A stretch of DNA of 25,446 nucleotides, taken from assembly GCA_003427395.1 (NCBI GenBank), contig BFEA01000275.1:828008-853453 (forward strand), read 5' to 3'. This document shows positions 8,014-17,666 of the stretch, piece by piece (the first letter of the stretch is position 1; the number at the start of each line of letters is the position of its first letter). Source of the DNA: Chara braunii (taxonomy: Eukaryota > Streptophyta > Charophyceae > Charales > Characeae). The notes below the pieces were generated by a model. The model did not search any database. It saw only the letters and a list, made by a program, of their open reading frames with translations, and was not told the origin of the DNA. The translations under genes were made by a program, and so were the position numbers.

Positions 8014-9094
8014 TTTGTTGCCTTTACGCCAGAATTTAAAAATTGTAGAGCCTAGAGAACGCCCCTAAGCTGCTCGAAATGCTGCTGTGCTGTGATTGTC
8101 CGACCTGTCAGTGCAGAGGCCATAGAAAGAAGATAGAATAAAAGCAATTGCCGACAACACATGCCTTTGAACAAGAACAAGATAGTGATAGCATTCCGGA
8201 ACCACGTGTGCCATTCACTGAGCACGTGCTTATCCTCAAGATGCAGAACCCGCAGATTGTCCAAGCTTCATGTAAAGTCTGTCACGTCAACAGGCCGGTC
8301 GATCGGGATGGATTCTGCTCCTACTCAGTTCGAGCCCTTGCCATCTGAGTGGGAGGAGGTGGGAGGAGATGTGAGAGAGACGGGGTGATAGTGCAGGCAC
8401 ATGGTAGATGGATTTGTCTTTCACCAAGGGAGGTTGAACAGACTAGCCTTGTGGGATGGTGGGGATCATCCACTCTCAATGTCGGAATCGAGACTCAGGT
8501 GGCTATAAATGAAAATAGCCGGCTATAAATGAAAATAGCCAGTATGTCGTATGGTTTTGAGCCCCTTGCTCCGCACCGCTCTCCAAGTATGACAAGGTTT
8601 GGCGGTCTTGATCTTCCCGCTCTTCGCTTCATTTCCCAGGCGTCCTTTTGCACGGTCACACGTAGCAGTAATGTTTTTTTTTTTTAATAGGGAGGTCGAA
8701 CTTTACGTTTCTGTACGTATGTATGTAGTCGTTGAGAACTGCCCGGTGACTCGTATGTATGTAGTCTCATTGGCTATATGTATGCGTACTTCCTAACTGT
8801 CGTCTTAGTTTTACCCTCTCATCATGAGGTCATTGAGAACCCTTGTATGTGTATAGATATATATGCGCACGTCTTGTTTTGAATAACTAGGTTGGGCTCA
8901 AGGACGTATGTGCGCACGTCGAATAAGTAGGCTGAGCTTAATTACTTGTGTGCGCAAGTCGGTGCATTCGTCTCTCTCTGTCTCCCGTGAAGACGGAAAA
9001 GGCGCAAGTAGTTCGGAAATTGAGGCACGGTCAACGGGAAGGCAAGATCTGTTAAGTACGCAGATTCTATGGGCGCGTCTGTTGCTCCATTGTT
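8014..9094. other. Unassigned sequence with small repeats
   Basis: Two adjacent 20-bp copies of GGCTATAAATGAAAATAGCC lie at 8501-8540. A poly(T) run ending in AATAG lies at about 8676-8693. Two CACGTG hexamers are 20 bp apart at 8203 and 8223. An open + frame from about 8148 to 8348 contains a CKVCHVNRPVDRDGFC stretch with paired cysteines but matches nothing I recognise. Confidence 0.45.
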
Positions 9095-9244
9095 GCTCAA
9101 AAGCGGGGAAGCGGGAAAATTATGTTAGTGCACTGGGTTTTAGCGCTCAAAAGCGGGGAAGCGGGAAAATTATGATAGTGCACTGGGTTTTAGCGCTCAA
9201 AAGCGGGGAAGCGGGAAAATTATGATAGTGCACTGGGTTTTAGC
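9095..9244. repeat. Three 50-bp tandem repeats
   Basis: Units start at 9095, 9145 and 9195 and are nearly identical, beginning GCTCAAAAGCGGGGAAGCGG and ending GGGTTTTAGC. Only one base differs clearly (TATGTTAG against TATGATAG). Fifty is not a multiple of three, so the array is not a coding repeat. Confidence 0.95.
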
Positions 9245-9413
9245 GTTGAATTGACAAGTTATTTAATTCAGTCGGCTGGCAAGTACAGTGTCTAATTTTT
9301 CCACCTAAGGAGTTTCTTGGAGTATTGTACCCGGCCAGATTAGTTTACTACGGTGTGTGCTTTCTGTGTTATATCGTGTTCACGTACTCATATTTGGAAT
9401 TAGTGTGCCGATC

Positions 9414-9476
9414 ATCACCGTAATTTACGCCGAGATCACCATAATTTACGCCGATATCACCGTAGTTTACGCCGAG
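9414..9476. repeat. Three 21-bp tandem repeats
   Basis: Units at 9414, 9435 and 9456 share ATCACC and TTTACGCCGA with a few substitutions. The array lies only 170 bp downstream of the 50-bp array but is unrelated to it. Confidence 0.9.
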
Positions 9477-9643
9477 TAATGCCTGATTTGCACTATCTAT
9501 CTGTCGATCGACCGAATGTTTTCGTCAGTTTCAGTTGGATCCCCGTCCTTTCCGAACGGAGGCATCCCAGGGGAGCGATCGCAGCAGCCAGTCTCCGAAT
9601 ACCAGCTATACAGTCGAGATTTTGCCTATTCACTACTGTCTTT

Positions 9644-9670
9644 GTCTGTCTGTCTGTCTGTCTGTCTGTC
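9644..9670. repeat. (GTCT)n microsatellite
   Basis: Nearly seven perfect tetranucleotide units. Just after it, ATGCCGTTAGTG... runs 45 bases to a GTAAGT donor-like site at 9727, noted separately as a weak exon candidate. Confidence 0.9.
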
Positions 9671-9882
9671 GGGGTGAAGAATGCCGTTAGTGTTGTACGT
9701 CGCCATACTGCACTTGCTTATTACTGTAAGTATCTTCATGATCGCAGTTAAACTATGTGTGACACTGTTTTCGTCAGAGCAAAGTGAAGTAAGGAGACGG
9801 ACAAAGAAAAGCTCGCGGGCAGAGTTCACACGCAGTGGATCTCTCAGCCAGAGACATCGTGAGACGTCGTGGGATGAGGATC

Positions 9883-9936
9883 AGCCAGCGATCGACGGAC
9901 GCTTTTAAAAGAAAACACGTACGTCGATTGCTGGCT
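9883..9936. repeat. 15-bp inverted repeat (hairpin)
   Basis: AGCCAGCGATCGACG (9883-9897) pairs with CGTCGATTGCTGGCT (9922-9936), with one G-T wobble. The 24-base loop contains the palindrome CTTTTAAAAG. No T-run or gene end marks it as a terminator. It may be the remains of a small inverted-repeat element. Confidence 0.75.
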
Positions 9937-10461
9937 CCGGGGTGCTCCCAAAAAGGGAAAAAGAGTCACTCAGCAGCGCCCAAGCTATCGTGATAGATGC
10001 GTATCGGTTTCAGTTACTATGGTAATGTTTAAAAGATTGATGGTTGGGTTTTTATCGTTTCGAAAACTGTTTAGAGTGCAGACGGAGGTAGAACCTGTGG
10101 CTCCCTCATCGCTGTGGTGGTCTCTGCTATGGTTGCAGAAAGACTACTGTAGCCTTTGCTGTTTCCAAAGCTCGGAGTTGTGTGGTGTGTGTGTGTGTGA
10201 TTCCCTCCTAGCTATCTTCTATCAATCGTGCAATTGGCACGGTACTTGTCTAATGCAGTTGGAGGGGGAGTGGCCTGCCGGCGCTGTGTTGAAGCTGACC
10301 GTTGCCCAGACTCTCGCCTGTGTGTGGCACCTTTCCAATTCTGGGAGGAATCACGGTGTGCACCTGGTCAGACTCGGCGGCTCGGGGAGTGGAGGGTCGG
10401 TGGTGTTGCCTGTGATCTGAAGTGGGAGCTTTGCAAGGTGGTATTTAATGTGCAAGACTCT
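9937..10461. other. Unassigned sequence
   Basis: An open + frame of 133 codons (10019-10420) and an overlapping one (10228-10557) cover this stretch. Neither shows a recognisable domain. A possible acceptor (TTCCCTCCTAG) ends at about 10210. A (GT)n run lies at about 10184-10200. I would not call a gene here. Confidence 0.35.
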
Positions 10462-10605
10462 TCCATGTTTTTTTGTTCCTTTCTCTGTTTTGTTGCCTTC
10501 TATGTTTTTTTGTTCCTTTCTTTGTTTTGTTGCTGTTTGGTCCCACCACGGCTGTAGGAATGCCAGGACCTTTCTCTGTTTTGTTGCTGTTTGGTCTCAC
10601 CACGG
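10462..10605. repeat. Short T-rich tandem duplications
   Basis: TCCATGTTTTTTTGTTCC and its continuation CTTTCTCTGTTTTGTTGCC repeat once after about 37 bp. The segment TTTTGTTGCTGTTTGGTC plus CACCACGG then repeats once more downstream. They are local slippage-type duplications. Confidence 0.75.
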
Positions 10606-10746
10606 GCTTAAAGTCAGAGCAATAATGTAGCAAAGTTGGATGAAACAGAGCTTGTTCCGATAGACCGCTTGCCTGTGTCAGATGACATCGTGTGCTGTGT
10701 AATGACTCGACAGACGATCGCAATCCCTTCCTCCATGCAGGCGCCG

Positions 10747-10796
10747 TGATCTGTTTTTTTTTTTTTTTTTTTTTTTTCTCCCTCCCTTTATGATCT
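10747..10796 (-). mobile_element. Poly(T) tract with a possible 6-bp flanking repeat
   Basis: About 24 T's followed by CTCCCTCCCTTTA are bracketed by TGATCT (10747-10752 and 10791-10796). On the minus strand this reads as a short sequence plus poly(A) tail. The 6-bp repeat is short enough to be chance. Confidence 0.3.
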
Positions 10797-12024
10797 CAAT
10801 TCTTCGCCATGGTTGGTATGATCGGATACCCCTGGAGGCCGTTTTTACAGTAATTGCCTGTAGAAACGCAGAAACGCAGCACCGTTTTTTGTGCTGTGCA
10901 ACGACTCGACAGCTGCAATGGACGAGGGTCACCCCTCGTGTCATTGTCGTCGTCAACGAACCAACGCTCTGGTGATGAACTACTGAGAACTCCGGGAAAA
11001 AAAGGAAAATCGGTTGGACATGGCACATGCATCAATTTTTGTTGGTTTAAGAGTGAGGATTGTACGGGGAAAAGTAAGAAAGAGCGGATGTGGCTGATCG
11101 GAAACGTTCGTGTACGTCTCGGGATTCACGAAAGACCGACCAGTATTGACTGATAGAAGCGTGTTTCCCCGTTCCGTTCTTCGCCCCCTGATGGCTCTTG
11201 AACATGTGACAAAATGTTTCATGGATGTTTCGAGGTTCCGCGACTCAAACATCTGCTTGAAGCAAAACAAACTCTATTATCTATCATTGATCATTTATTA
11301 CATGTGGGTGTTTTTGTCGCGTGCTCTTTAGCGCTTGAGTGGCTGGAGTGCTCTTCACTAAGCTATTCCTCTCCGTTGAAGCACTTCCTCTCCGTTGAAG
11401 CAATTCTCCCCGGTTTACTAAAACTTTCTGGAATTTTTTGTACATCACCTCTGTGCACGCTAAGGTCTCTCGATGGGTGGCGGGGGGTCCCGGGAGCGAA
11501 GTATTCGTTGGGATTGTCTGGTAACGGCCCCCAGTGTAATTTACTGATAATAACCTTTATCGGACGGTTGGAATTGACGAGCAGGCATCGTGAATGATAT
11601 AGGAACAATAGAGGGAAAAGTGAATGACCACCGGTAGGTAGTCTGCAGCATCCCTGAATAGTAGTATGAACTAGAAAGTGGTGGCATGATCCCAACCTAT
11701 CAATCGATTGTCTACTATGGTAACGATTTCGTGTCCTTGTTGCACCAGTTAGTCGAGTCGACCAATCAGTGGAGGACTCGGGCAACCAATCAGTCGAGGA
11801 GTCAGTTTCGTCTGCTCTCGTGAGCCTCGTCCGGGCTGGTTGACTTGAGAGCTGTCAATGGAAGAACGGATTAATCTCTGCCGTTGTGCTGCGGCTTATC
11901 GACCAGTTTTCTTCCAATTTGAGCGACTACGGTAGCCGCCATCCATCGCTGTCTTGGGGATGATTGTGAGTGTAGTGGCAAAACGCGCATGCATTGTTAT
12001 TGGGGAATGATGGTAAAGCTAGAT
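10797..12024. other. Unassigned sequence with minor duplications
   Basis: No gene was recognised. Small repeats include two copies of a TTCCTCTCCGTTGAAGCA unit at about 11367-11404 and two ACCAATCAGT-SGAGGA motifs at about 11758-11805. Confidence 0.4.
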
Positions 12025-12046
12025 CCCCCCCCCCCCCCCCCCCCCC
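12025..12046. repeat. Poly(C) run of 22
   Basis: A pure C run between AGAT and TTCTTCT. Long C homopolymers are rare and prone to sequencing error, so the length should be treated as approximate. Confidence 0.9.
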
Positions 12047-12180
12047 TTCTTCTCTGTCTCAATCATTTATGCTTGTCATCCTTGCGCAGCGGCCATGCAA
12101 AGTCTTCTTTCTCTGTATCGTTTCAAATTTAACGGTTGTCCGAAGGACGATAAGCTCAGACTTAGCTGTCCGTTGGGAAG

Positions 12181-12615
12181 ACATTTTCTTGTCGAGGAAG
12201 GTCTGCGTTAAGGAAAAAGCTGAGCCATGGAAGTGGTTCTCCACAGTCTCTCCCACGTTCCTTTTTTTTTTTTTTTTTTAGTTTAACTATCATTGGCGCG
12301 AGAGCACCTGCTAGCAGGAGTTGGTAAGAGCATGCTCCTCTAGCATGCCTTCGCAGGGTTGATGGCTCCAATTTATTGGTGGGGACTCTGGGAGCTGCAC
12401 CTGCTGGAAACGGGGTCCAGCGTCCCTTCAGTGACAGGAGCACGGACGGTTTTCAACAATCCAGCAAAAGAATGCACAGTGGGGGGCAGCATTGATTACC
12501 GTCTCCAGGAGGGGATTGACTGACCCCCCTTCTACACTTTCCTTTTCGAGGAAGGTCTTCGGTAAGGAAAAAGCTGAGCCATGGAAGTAGTTCTCCACAG
12601 TCTCTCCCACTTTCC
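12181..12615. repeat. Pair of about 80-bp direct repeats, 354 bp apart
   Basis: The segment at 12192-12261 (starting TCGAGGAAGGTC, ending TCTCTCCCACGTTCC) recurs at 12546-12615 with four substitutions in 70 bases. Similarity extends a little upstream of both. In the longest open frame (minus strand) the differences change amino acids, which argues against a conserved protein. The first copy is immediately followed by a poly(T) run. Confidence 0.85.
12262..12375 (+). mobile_element. Poly(T) run followed by a tRNA-like segment (SINE candidate)
   Basis: T18 (12262-12279) is followed by a segment with TAGCAGGAGTTGGTAAGAGC, like a tRNA A box with one extra base, and about 35 bases later GGGTTGATGGCTCC, a degenerate B box. 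Nearby self-complementary words such as GAGCATGCTC add structure. The order (T-run first) does not fit a sense SINE, so the two parts may be independent insertions. Confidence 0.3.
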
Positions 12616-13558
12616 TCTTCAGAATAGTGTACATCCGTTTTAAGTAGGTGGCGCATGGGAAAGTGAGCAGAACGAGTAGTAGTGTTATGCTGGACTTGAC
12701 TTGCCGTATGGATATAGACGTTGATTGGTTAGTTGTTCCCACGTGGATCGTTTGATTGGCCATGAGCTGTAGAAGCATTACACATCCTACGTCAGTCTCG
12801 CTTCCGTCCCTATGTGCCCTTCACGTTTTTGTACGTAGGTGATCTATTGGGCGGAAAGTTTTCCCTTTGTAGATATATCAGGAAAATCTTTTGTGTCTCC
12901 CTGGTGTCTTTATCCCCCATTTTCTACATGGTGGTCTTTTGTGTGTATGCGTGTGTGGTGGGCCGCCACTAGTCTGGAGGTTCATCCCGTATCACTTATT
13001 CGGAGAAGGTTCTTTGTTCGGATTAAAGTTCCTTATATTGGAGTAGTTGGTTATTGATTTTACTTCTCCCTCCCTTTCCCCTCTCCTTTCTACTGTGCAT
13101 GTGGTCCAGCCGCATTCGTTTTGGAATTGAGAAAGCGGATTGCAGTACTGCACAGGGGGACAAGCCAGCTTTCGTAATATTCGTAAGCACATTATTGCGG
13201 CTGTTCCCTCTGCCACAAGATGTCCTGTGCAGTTGAAAAATAATACTGTTTTGTACCATCTACAAGAAGGTACTAGCACTTCCTTCTCGATCACACATGT
13301 AGGAGTAGAAGAGACCATCTTGACACTATGGTTGATTGATGGAGGGAAGAAATGGTATAGATAGTAACGAGAGAAAAAATGTGGACATGCATACGAGCCG
13401 CGCATCATTCCTTGGTTGCAATGAGCGGGTGCTCACCAATTTTGCGTGAATCGTGTGCTCCTGTGCGGTGCTCCCTCCACCTTGAGGAGGAGAGTTGAGT
13501 AGCAGAGTTCTGGCACGACGGCTGACAGTAGGAGCGAGCTCCGACAACTAACCGGGTG
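12616..13558. other. Unassigned sequence
   Basis: No convincing exon, element or tandem repeat was recognised in this stretch. Confidence 0.4.
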
Positions 13559-13669
13559 CTACCGTCTTCCCTCGAACACAACGCACCCTTCTTTTGGCTG
13601 TATCTGGCCGGAAATATGGGTTGTATACATTCATTTTTAGGGTGCGTTATGTTCGGGGGAAGACGGTAG
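13559..13669. mobile_element. Family B MITE, second 111-bp copy
   Basis: It starts CTACCGTCTTCCCTCGAAC and ends with a close reverse complement (GTTCGGGGGAAGACGGTAG), giving arms of about 31 bases. Length equals the copy at 6987, but the interior differs, so it represents a diverged subfamily. It has no coding potential. Confidence 0.85.
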
Positions 13670-13849
13670 TAATGGGGCAGATTACGGGGGAAGTAAAACA
13701 ACGACAGGTTGAATGAGCTCCATTGCATGTACGTGGTCGTTGACCCAGATCTTCTGGGATGTGAGGTAGGGAAGAGATGAGAAAGACGAGGAGGTTGTAT
13801 TTTCTTCGTTCTTTTTCTCATAAAAGAGCGACGGCCGGGAGGAGATCTA

Positions 13850-14265
13850 GGGCCTCGCTCCACTACTCTATACTCTCGAAATTTCAAGAGTAAGGCCTCG
13901 CTCCACTTACTCTAGATAGGTGCTCTCGAAAATGCCCTTCGAGAGCTGTCAGAAAGCACTCTTGAAGGGCACTCTCGAAGTGTCTAGAGTGCCCAGCCTG
14001 CGATGACATGCTTTTCCAGTGTCATCCCTCGTACCCCCGCTCCGACCATTTTTTTTCGAGAGTGCGCCTTGTGTCCCGACCATTCAGAACAGGGCGGTGC
14101 TGTCTTTTAGTGCAGCCAGAGAGCTCGTCTCATTCCGCCACTGCATCTCGAGCAAACCCATCTAGAGTAAGTGGAGCCAAGACTCTTTTTTCGAGAGTTT
14201 TGCACGTCTGACAGCTCTAGGACTCAAGAAACTTTTCGCGAGTTGAGAGTAGTGGAGCCAGACCC
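13850..14265. mobile_element. Family A long inverted-repeat element
   Basis: The left end GGGCCTCGCTCCACTACTCT and the right end (reverse complement GGGTCTGGCTCCACTACTCT) form terminal inverted repeats that extend through CTCGAAA-like sequence to about 40 bases. The 416-bp interior is crowded with CTCTCGAA/TTCGAGAG words and a second partial terminal repeat (GGCCTCGCTCCACTTACTCTAG at about 13893). Flanks are CTA and GTA. It is a non-autonomous element related to 21166-21666. Confidence 0.75.
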
Positions 14266-14329
14266 GTAATAGTTGAGCAGACCGGGGCCATGTATAATAA
14301 TATCAGAATTATTTTATTCTGGTCATCTG

Positions 14330-14395
14330 GTTCTGTCTGGATTCGAACTTGGGTCTGTATTTCGACGGCTCCTGGGTTTATCAACCGAGCTACCT
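14330..14395 (-). mobile_element. tRNA-derived SINE head or tRNA pseudogene
   Basis: On the minus strand, TAGCTCGGTTGA matches the tRNA A box at 10 of 12 positions and AGTTCGAATCC matches the B box at 10 of 11, with a tRNA-like separation of about 30 bases. The arms do not fold into a good cloverleaf, so it is not a functional tRNA. Its 5' side directly adjoins the GGTAG terminus of a family B MITE. Confidence 0.5.
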
Positions 14396-14451
14396 TCGTC
14401 CCGCGAATACAACGTATGGTCCTTACAGCTGTATTTGGGGGAAGAAGGTAG
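14390..14451. mobile_element. Family B MITE, internally deleted copy (62 bp)
   Basis: Both termini are present (CTACCTTCGTCCCGCGAAT and TTTGGGGGAAGAAGGTAG) but most of the right arm and the centre are missing. The left end overlaps the tRNA-like A box on the opposite strand. Confidence 0.75.
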
Positions 14452-14645
14452 CCTCGATAGGTAGGAGGTCGGTTTTTTGTATATTCCGGGAGGGGTTTTG
14501 CTTCCTGTTTTATTCATTTTTGGACGGGATTAGTTGGCCCTGGCACAATGATACATCATTAATTTTATGCCGTGTGGGGTGGTGGTTGGTCAGTGAAGCT
14601 TGATTGAAGGTCGAGTGTGGAGCTCCGCCCTTCGCTCATCCATCT

Positions 14646-14728
14646 CACCTTGAAGATTTCCCAAAGCTTGCTCCAAGTTCCCAAAGCCACCTTGAAGATT
14701 TCCCAAAGCTTGCTCAAGTTCCCAAAGC
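14646..14728. repeat. Two tandem 42/41-bp repeats
   Basis: Each unit starts CACCTTGAAGATTTCCCAAA and ends GTTCCCAAAGC; the second lacks one C. Within each unit CCCAAAGC appears twice. Confidence 0.95.
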
Positions 14729-15683
14729 TAGGACTTTTCCGTCCAGTACTGACGGGATCGAAGGGAAAACCTTTTGAAATGAGTCGGGTGGAACATGCCA
14801 GCCTGTCTGCATAATGTGTCGAGGTTCCTTCACCATGCAGATGCTGAAGTGCGGGCTGTTTTCGGAGGGCAGGAGAAGTTTTTGCTTCAGTTGTTATTGT
14901 GGGCATCTTGCTTGCCGTGCAGCCGAAGCCAGTTGCGTGAAGCTGTGATGCTGACCAACGGTGCGTGATGCTGACCAACGTTGTTCACAGAGCAACGGGA
15001 AGAGGAACATTTGATCACGTAACGAGAACGGGCTGTACTGGTTTGATTATTTCTTGTGAAGGGGATTTTGAACGTGTCAATGTGAATCCGTGTCAGTGTG
15101 AACTTTTTGTTTTTCCCCTCGTGAAGAAAAGGAAAGATCCATCCGTGAGCGTCTGAACTTCTTTTTTCGAAAAGAAGATTCTCAAGGGGCGGCTTTCATG
15201 TGGTAAGCTAATGGATGCTCTCGTTGGAAAAAAGAGGGGATTCTTGGCTAAGTAGCTGTCAACCCTTGTTTTTTTTATATGGTCGTGGTGTATGAAGTCA
15301 AACTTTAGGACTCGAGTTGTCAATGATCACGGTGAGGTGACTGAACTCGGAACTGTCATTTGAATTGACATGCGTGGATCCTGAGTGAGGGTTGTGTGTA
15401 TACGTGGTCCATGTATGTGTGTATGCGTGGATCCTGATTTTGCGCATGCAAGAGACTATAGTGACCACTCTGCTGATTATGCGGCATGCGAGAGACAGAA
15501 CGGGTAAGGAGAATATCGAGTGAGAGACGTTACCTGTGAGGAGTTACAGTGTGCTCTGATGAAGCAGTATTTTTGCGGAGTTACAGTGTCAAATTCAACC
15601 ACCCTGTGGCGCTGTGAAAGTCTGATAAACAGGGTGTTCCATCATGATTTTCTGGGTTAGACTCTGTTAGAGGTTTTGGGACC
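14729..15683. other. Unassigned sequence with minor duplications
   Basis: No gene was recognised. GTGATGCTGACCAACG is duplicated at about 14945 and 14967, and GCGTGGATCCTGA occurs twice (about 15371 and 15425). Confidence 0.4.
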
Positions 15684-16091
15684 AATGCATGCATGAATAC
15701 TTTAAGAGGCAGGTAGGTCAGATTTCTTTCTCGAGAGTGGCAGATCGGTTGAATCAGAAGTCTGTGGAATTCTGAGGAAGCCTTCCATTTGCACAATTTT
15801 GGAAAGCCTTCTGTTTGCCCAATCTCGTGGGTAGTGATGGCATGCAATTTTTTTCTTTTTCATGGTGCCGAGGAGAACACATTTTTTAATGCATGCATGG
15901 ATACTTTAGAGGCAGGTAGGTCAGATTTCTTTCTCAAGAGGGGCATATCGGTTGAATCAGAAGTCTGTGGAATTCTGAGGAAGCCTTCCATTTGCACAAT
16001 TTTTGAAAGCCTTCTGTTTGCCCAATCTTGTGGGTAGTGATGGCATGCATTTTTTTTCTTTTTCATGGTGTCAAGACAACACATCTTTTAA
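15684..16091. repeat. Tandem duplication, two 204-bp units
   Basis: Unit 1 runs 15684-15887 and unit 2 runs 15888-16091, both beginning AATGCATGCAT. By eye about 12 differences give roughly 94 % identity. Each unit carries an internal diverged repeat (GAAGCCTTCCATTTGCACAA and AAAGCCTTCTGTTTGCCCAA). Confidence 0.95.
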
Positions 16092-17561
16092 AGTTATGTA
16101 GCCTCAAAATTCCGTACTAGATTTTCAATTGAACACCTGTTCACGTGAGTCTAAGCTGCCTTCCAGGGCTCAGAGCCTGCAACTGCACGTTTCCAAAGTG
16201 GTGTGCCACGTTCGCTAGCGGGCCAGGCCCGAATAGAAAAGCTCTTGCCATATAAACCAGTAAAAGTCGTACTCTAGTCAAGATAGGTTCCAGCCATAGA
16301 CCCTGCGCCTTAGACTCTACTCTTAGATCCTAAAATCCCCTTGGTGTCTGGATGGGTCCTTGTTTCTCCAGGTGGGTAGTGCGAAGTACAATACTGAGGG
16401 AAGATGATAGCATAGTATAAATGCGGCTGTCCCCCATATAAGAAGACAAGCCTGCTTTTTATTGTAAGTGAAAAAAAAGAAAGGGAAAAAAAAATGAAAT
16501 AGTAAAATCTGTGTAGTCTGCTTCAGGTGAACTGGCGGTTTAAAGTCTTGTTTATGATACTAGTTATTAAATCCAGCTTGTATGGCTGAATGGTACACCC
16601 ATGCAGACAATGAGTCTGAATATTGAAGGAATCAAGTGGGTTTTTGTTTTTTTTGCCCCCGAATCAGGTGGATTCTAATAAGATGTAAAATGCTTTTTCT
16701 TTTTTTTTTACATATAGTAATCGACTAGAATTTGAAACCATGGAAAAATAGTTCTTTTTCCTGTCAACAGATTCCTCCCCTCCTCCCCTTACCCCCCCGC
16801 AACCTTGTATCTAGATTCAGTGGGTTTGCTCCACTGGGTCATAGGAAGGCTGCTACGGTGTTCTGCGGCACCAGAATCTGGGAATGTGGTGGTGCCAATT
16901 GCACCACAATTCGGCCGCCCCAAAAATAAGAAATAAAAGAGACACAAGGCAAAATAGTATATCAAAATGACTTCTGGCATCATCGAAAGGGATAGGGGTC
17001 AAAACTTCAATCTGATTTGCATAGACTTACTGAAGTGCCCTCCTAACCGTGCGAAATAGTTGCCCATTACACGGCTCACTAACTTTTTGGATGTAATCAC
17101 AATGGCAATAGCAATCACGGCAGTCGGGCTGCCCAAATAGAGTGCGTCACTCCACTGCACAGTACTTTTTAGTTTTTAAATGTATTGGGACCCGGCAGTG
17201 GTCCCGATACATGGAAATGTTGGATCAGTCCGAATGTATCTGGTCCACCAAGGCTGGTCGAGATACGTGTAGGAGGTTGTGTATTGGATAGAGGACGAAA
17301 CTATAGATTGCACAGCATTGCAGTAAAGTGCCATGGTCGTGCCCAAAAATTGTTCGTGCAAATCTTGTGCAATCAGCTAGTGGGGCTCCAGGTGATTGCA
17401 GCCTCCTTGGGAATGGTCCTTTTTGAATCTTTTGTTTTGTAATTGATCTAAGCTTCAAGGCATTCTGGTTGTTGTCACTTGTCAGCAATTGCCTGGGATG
17501 ACCACGAAGAGGAACTGAGGCCTTCTGACCTCGGTTGTGGGACATGATCACAATGGTCCAG
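16092..17561. other. Unassigned sequence
   Basis: No gene or complete element was recognised in this AT-richer stretch. A lone family C-like end (ACTGGCGGTTTAAAG) lies at about 16531-16545 without a convincing partner. Confidence 0.4.
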
Positions 17562-17666
17562 CTACCTTCTTCATGAGATGCCCGGTCATTATCACTGCAT
17601 CTAGACTGAAAAGTGCCCCAAATACAGATATAATGACTGGGCGTTATATTCGGGCGAAGACAGTAG
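17562..17666. mobile_element. Family B MITE, copy whose right arm seeds a tandem array
   Basis: It starts CTACCTTCTTCATGAGAT and ends GGGCGAAGACAGTAG. The interior CATCTAGACTGAAAAGTGCC followed by CCAAATACAGATATAATGAC closely matches the copy at 6987, confirming common origin. The arms are less perfect than in the other copies. Confidence 0.75.

Noticed and set aside
7747-8068. Poly-phenylalanine open frames
   Set aside because: They are translations of the 114-base poly(T) tract and not proteins. The same holds for poly-Lys frames around 19408-19438.
10019-10557. Overlapping + strand open frames of 133 and 109 codons
   Set aside because: No domain, both frames equally open, and the second runs into T-rich tandem repeats, so they look like chance.
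11994-12281. Open frame with poly-proline from the poly(C) run
   Set aside because: The frame depends on homopolymers at both ends and contains no recognisable domain.
16253-16546. Third family C element ending at ACTGGCGGTTTAAAG
   Set aside because: The right end fits, but the proposed left end (AAACCAGTAAAAG) matches too weakly to call an element.
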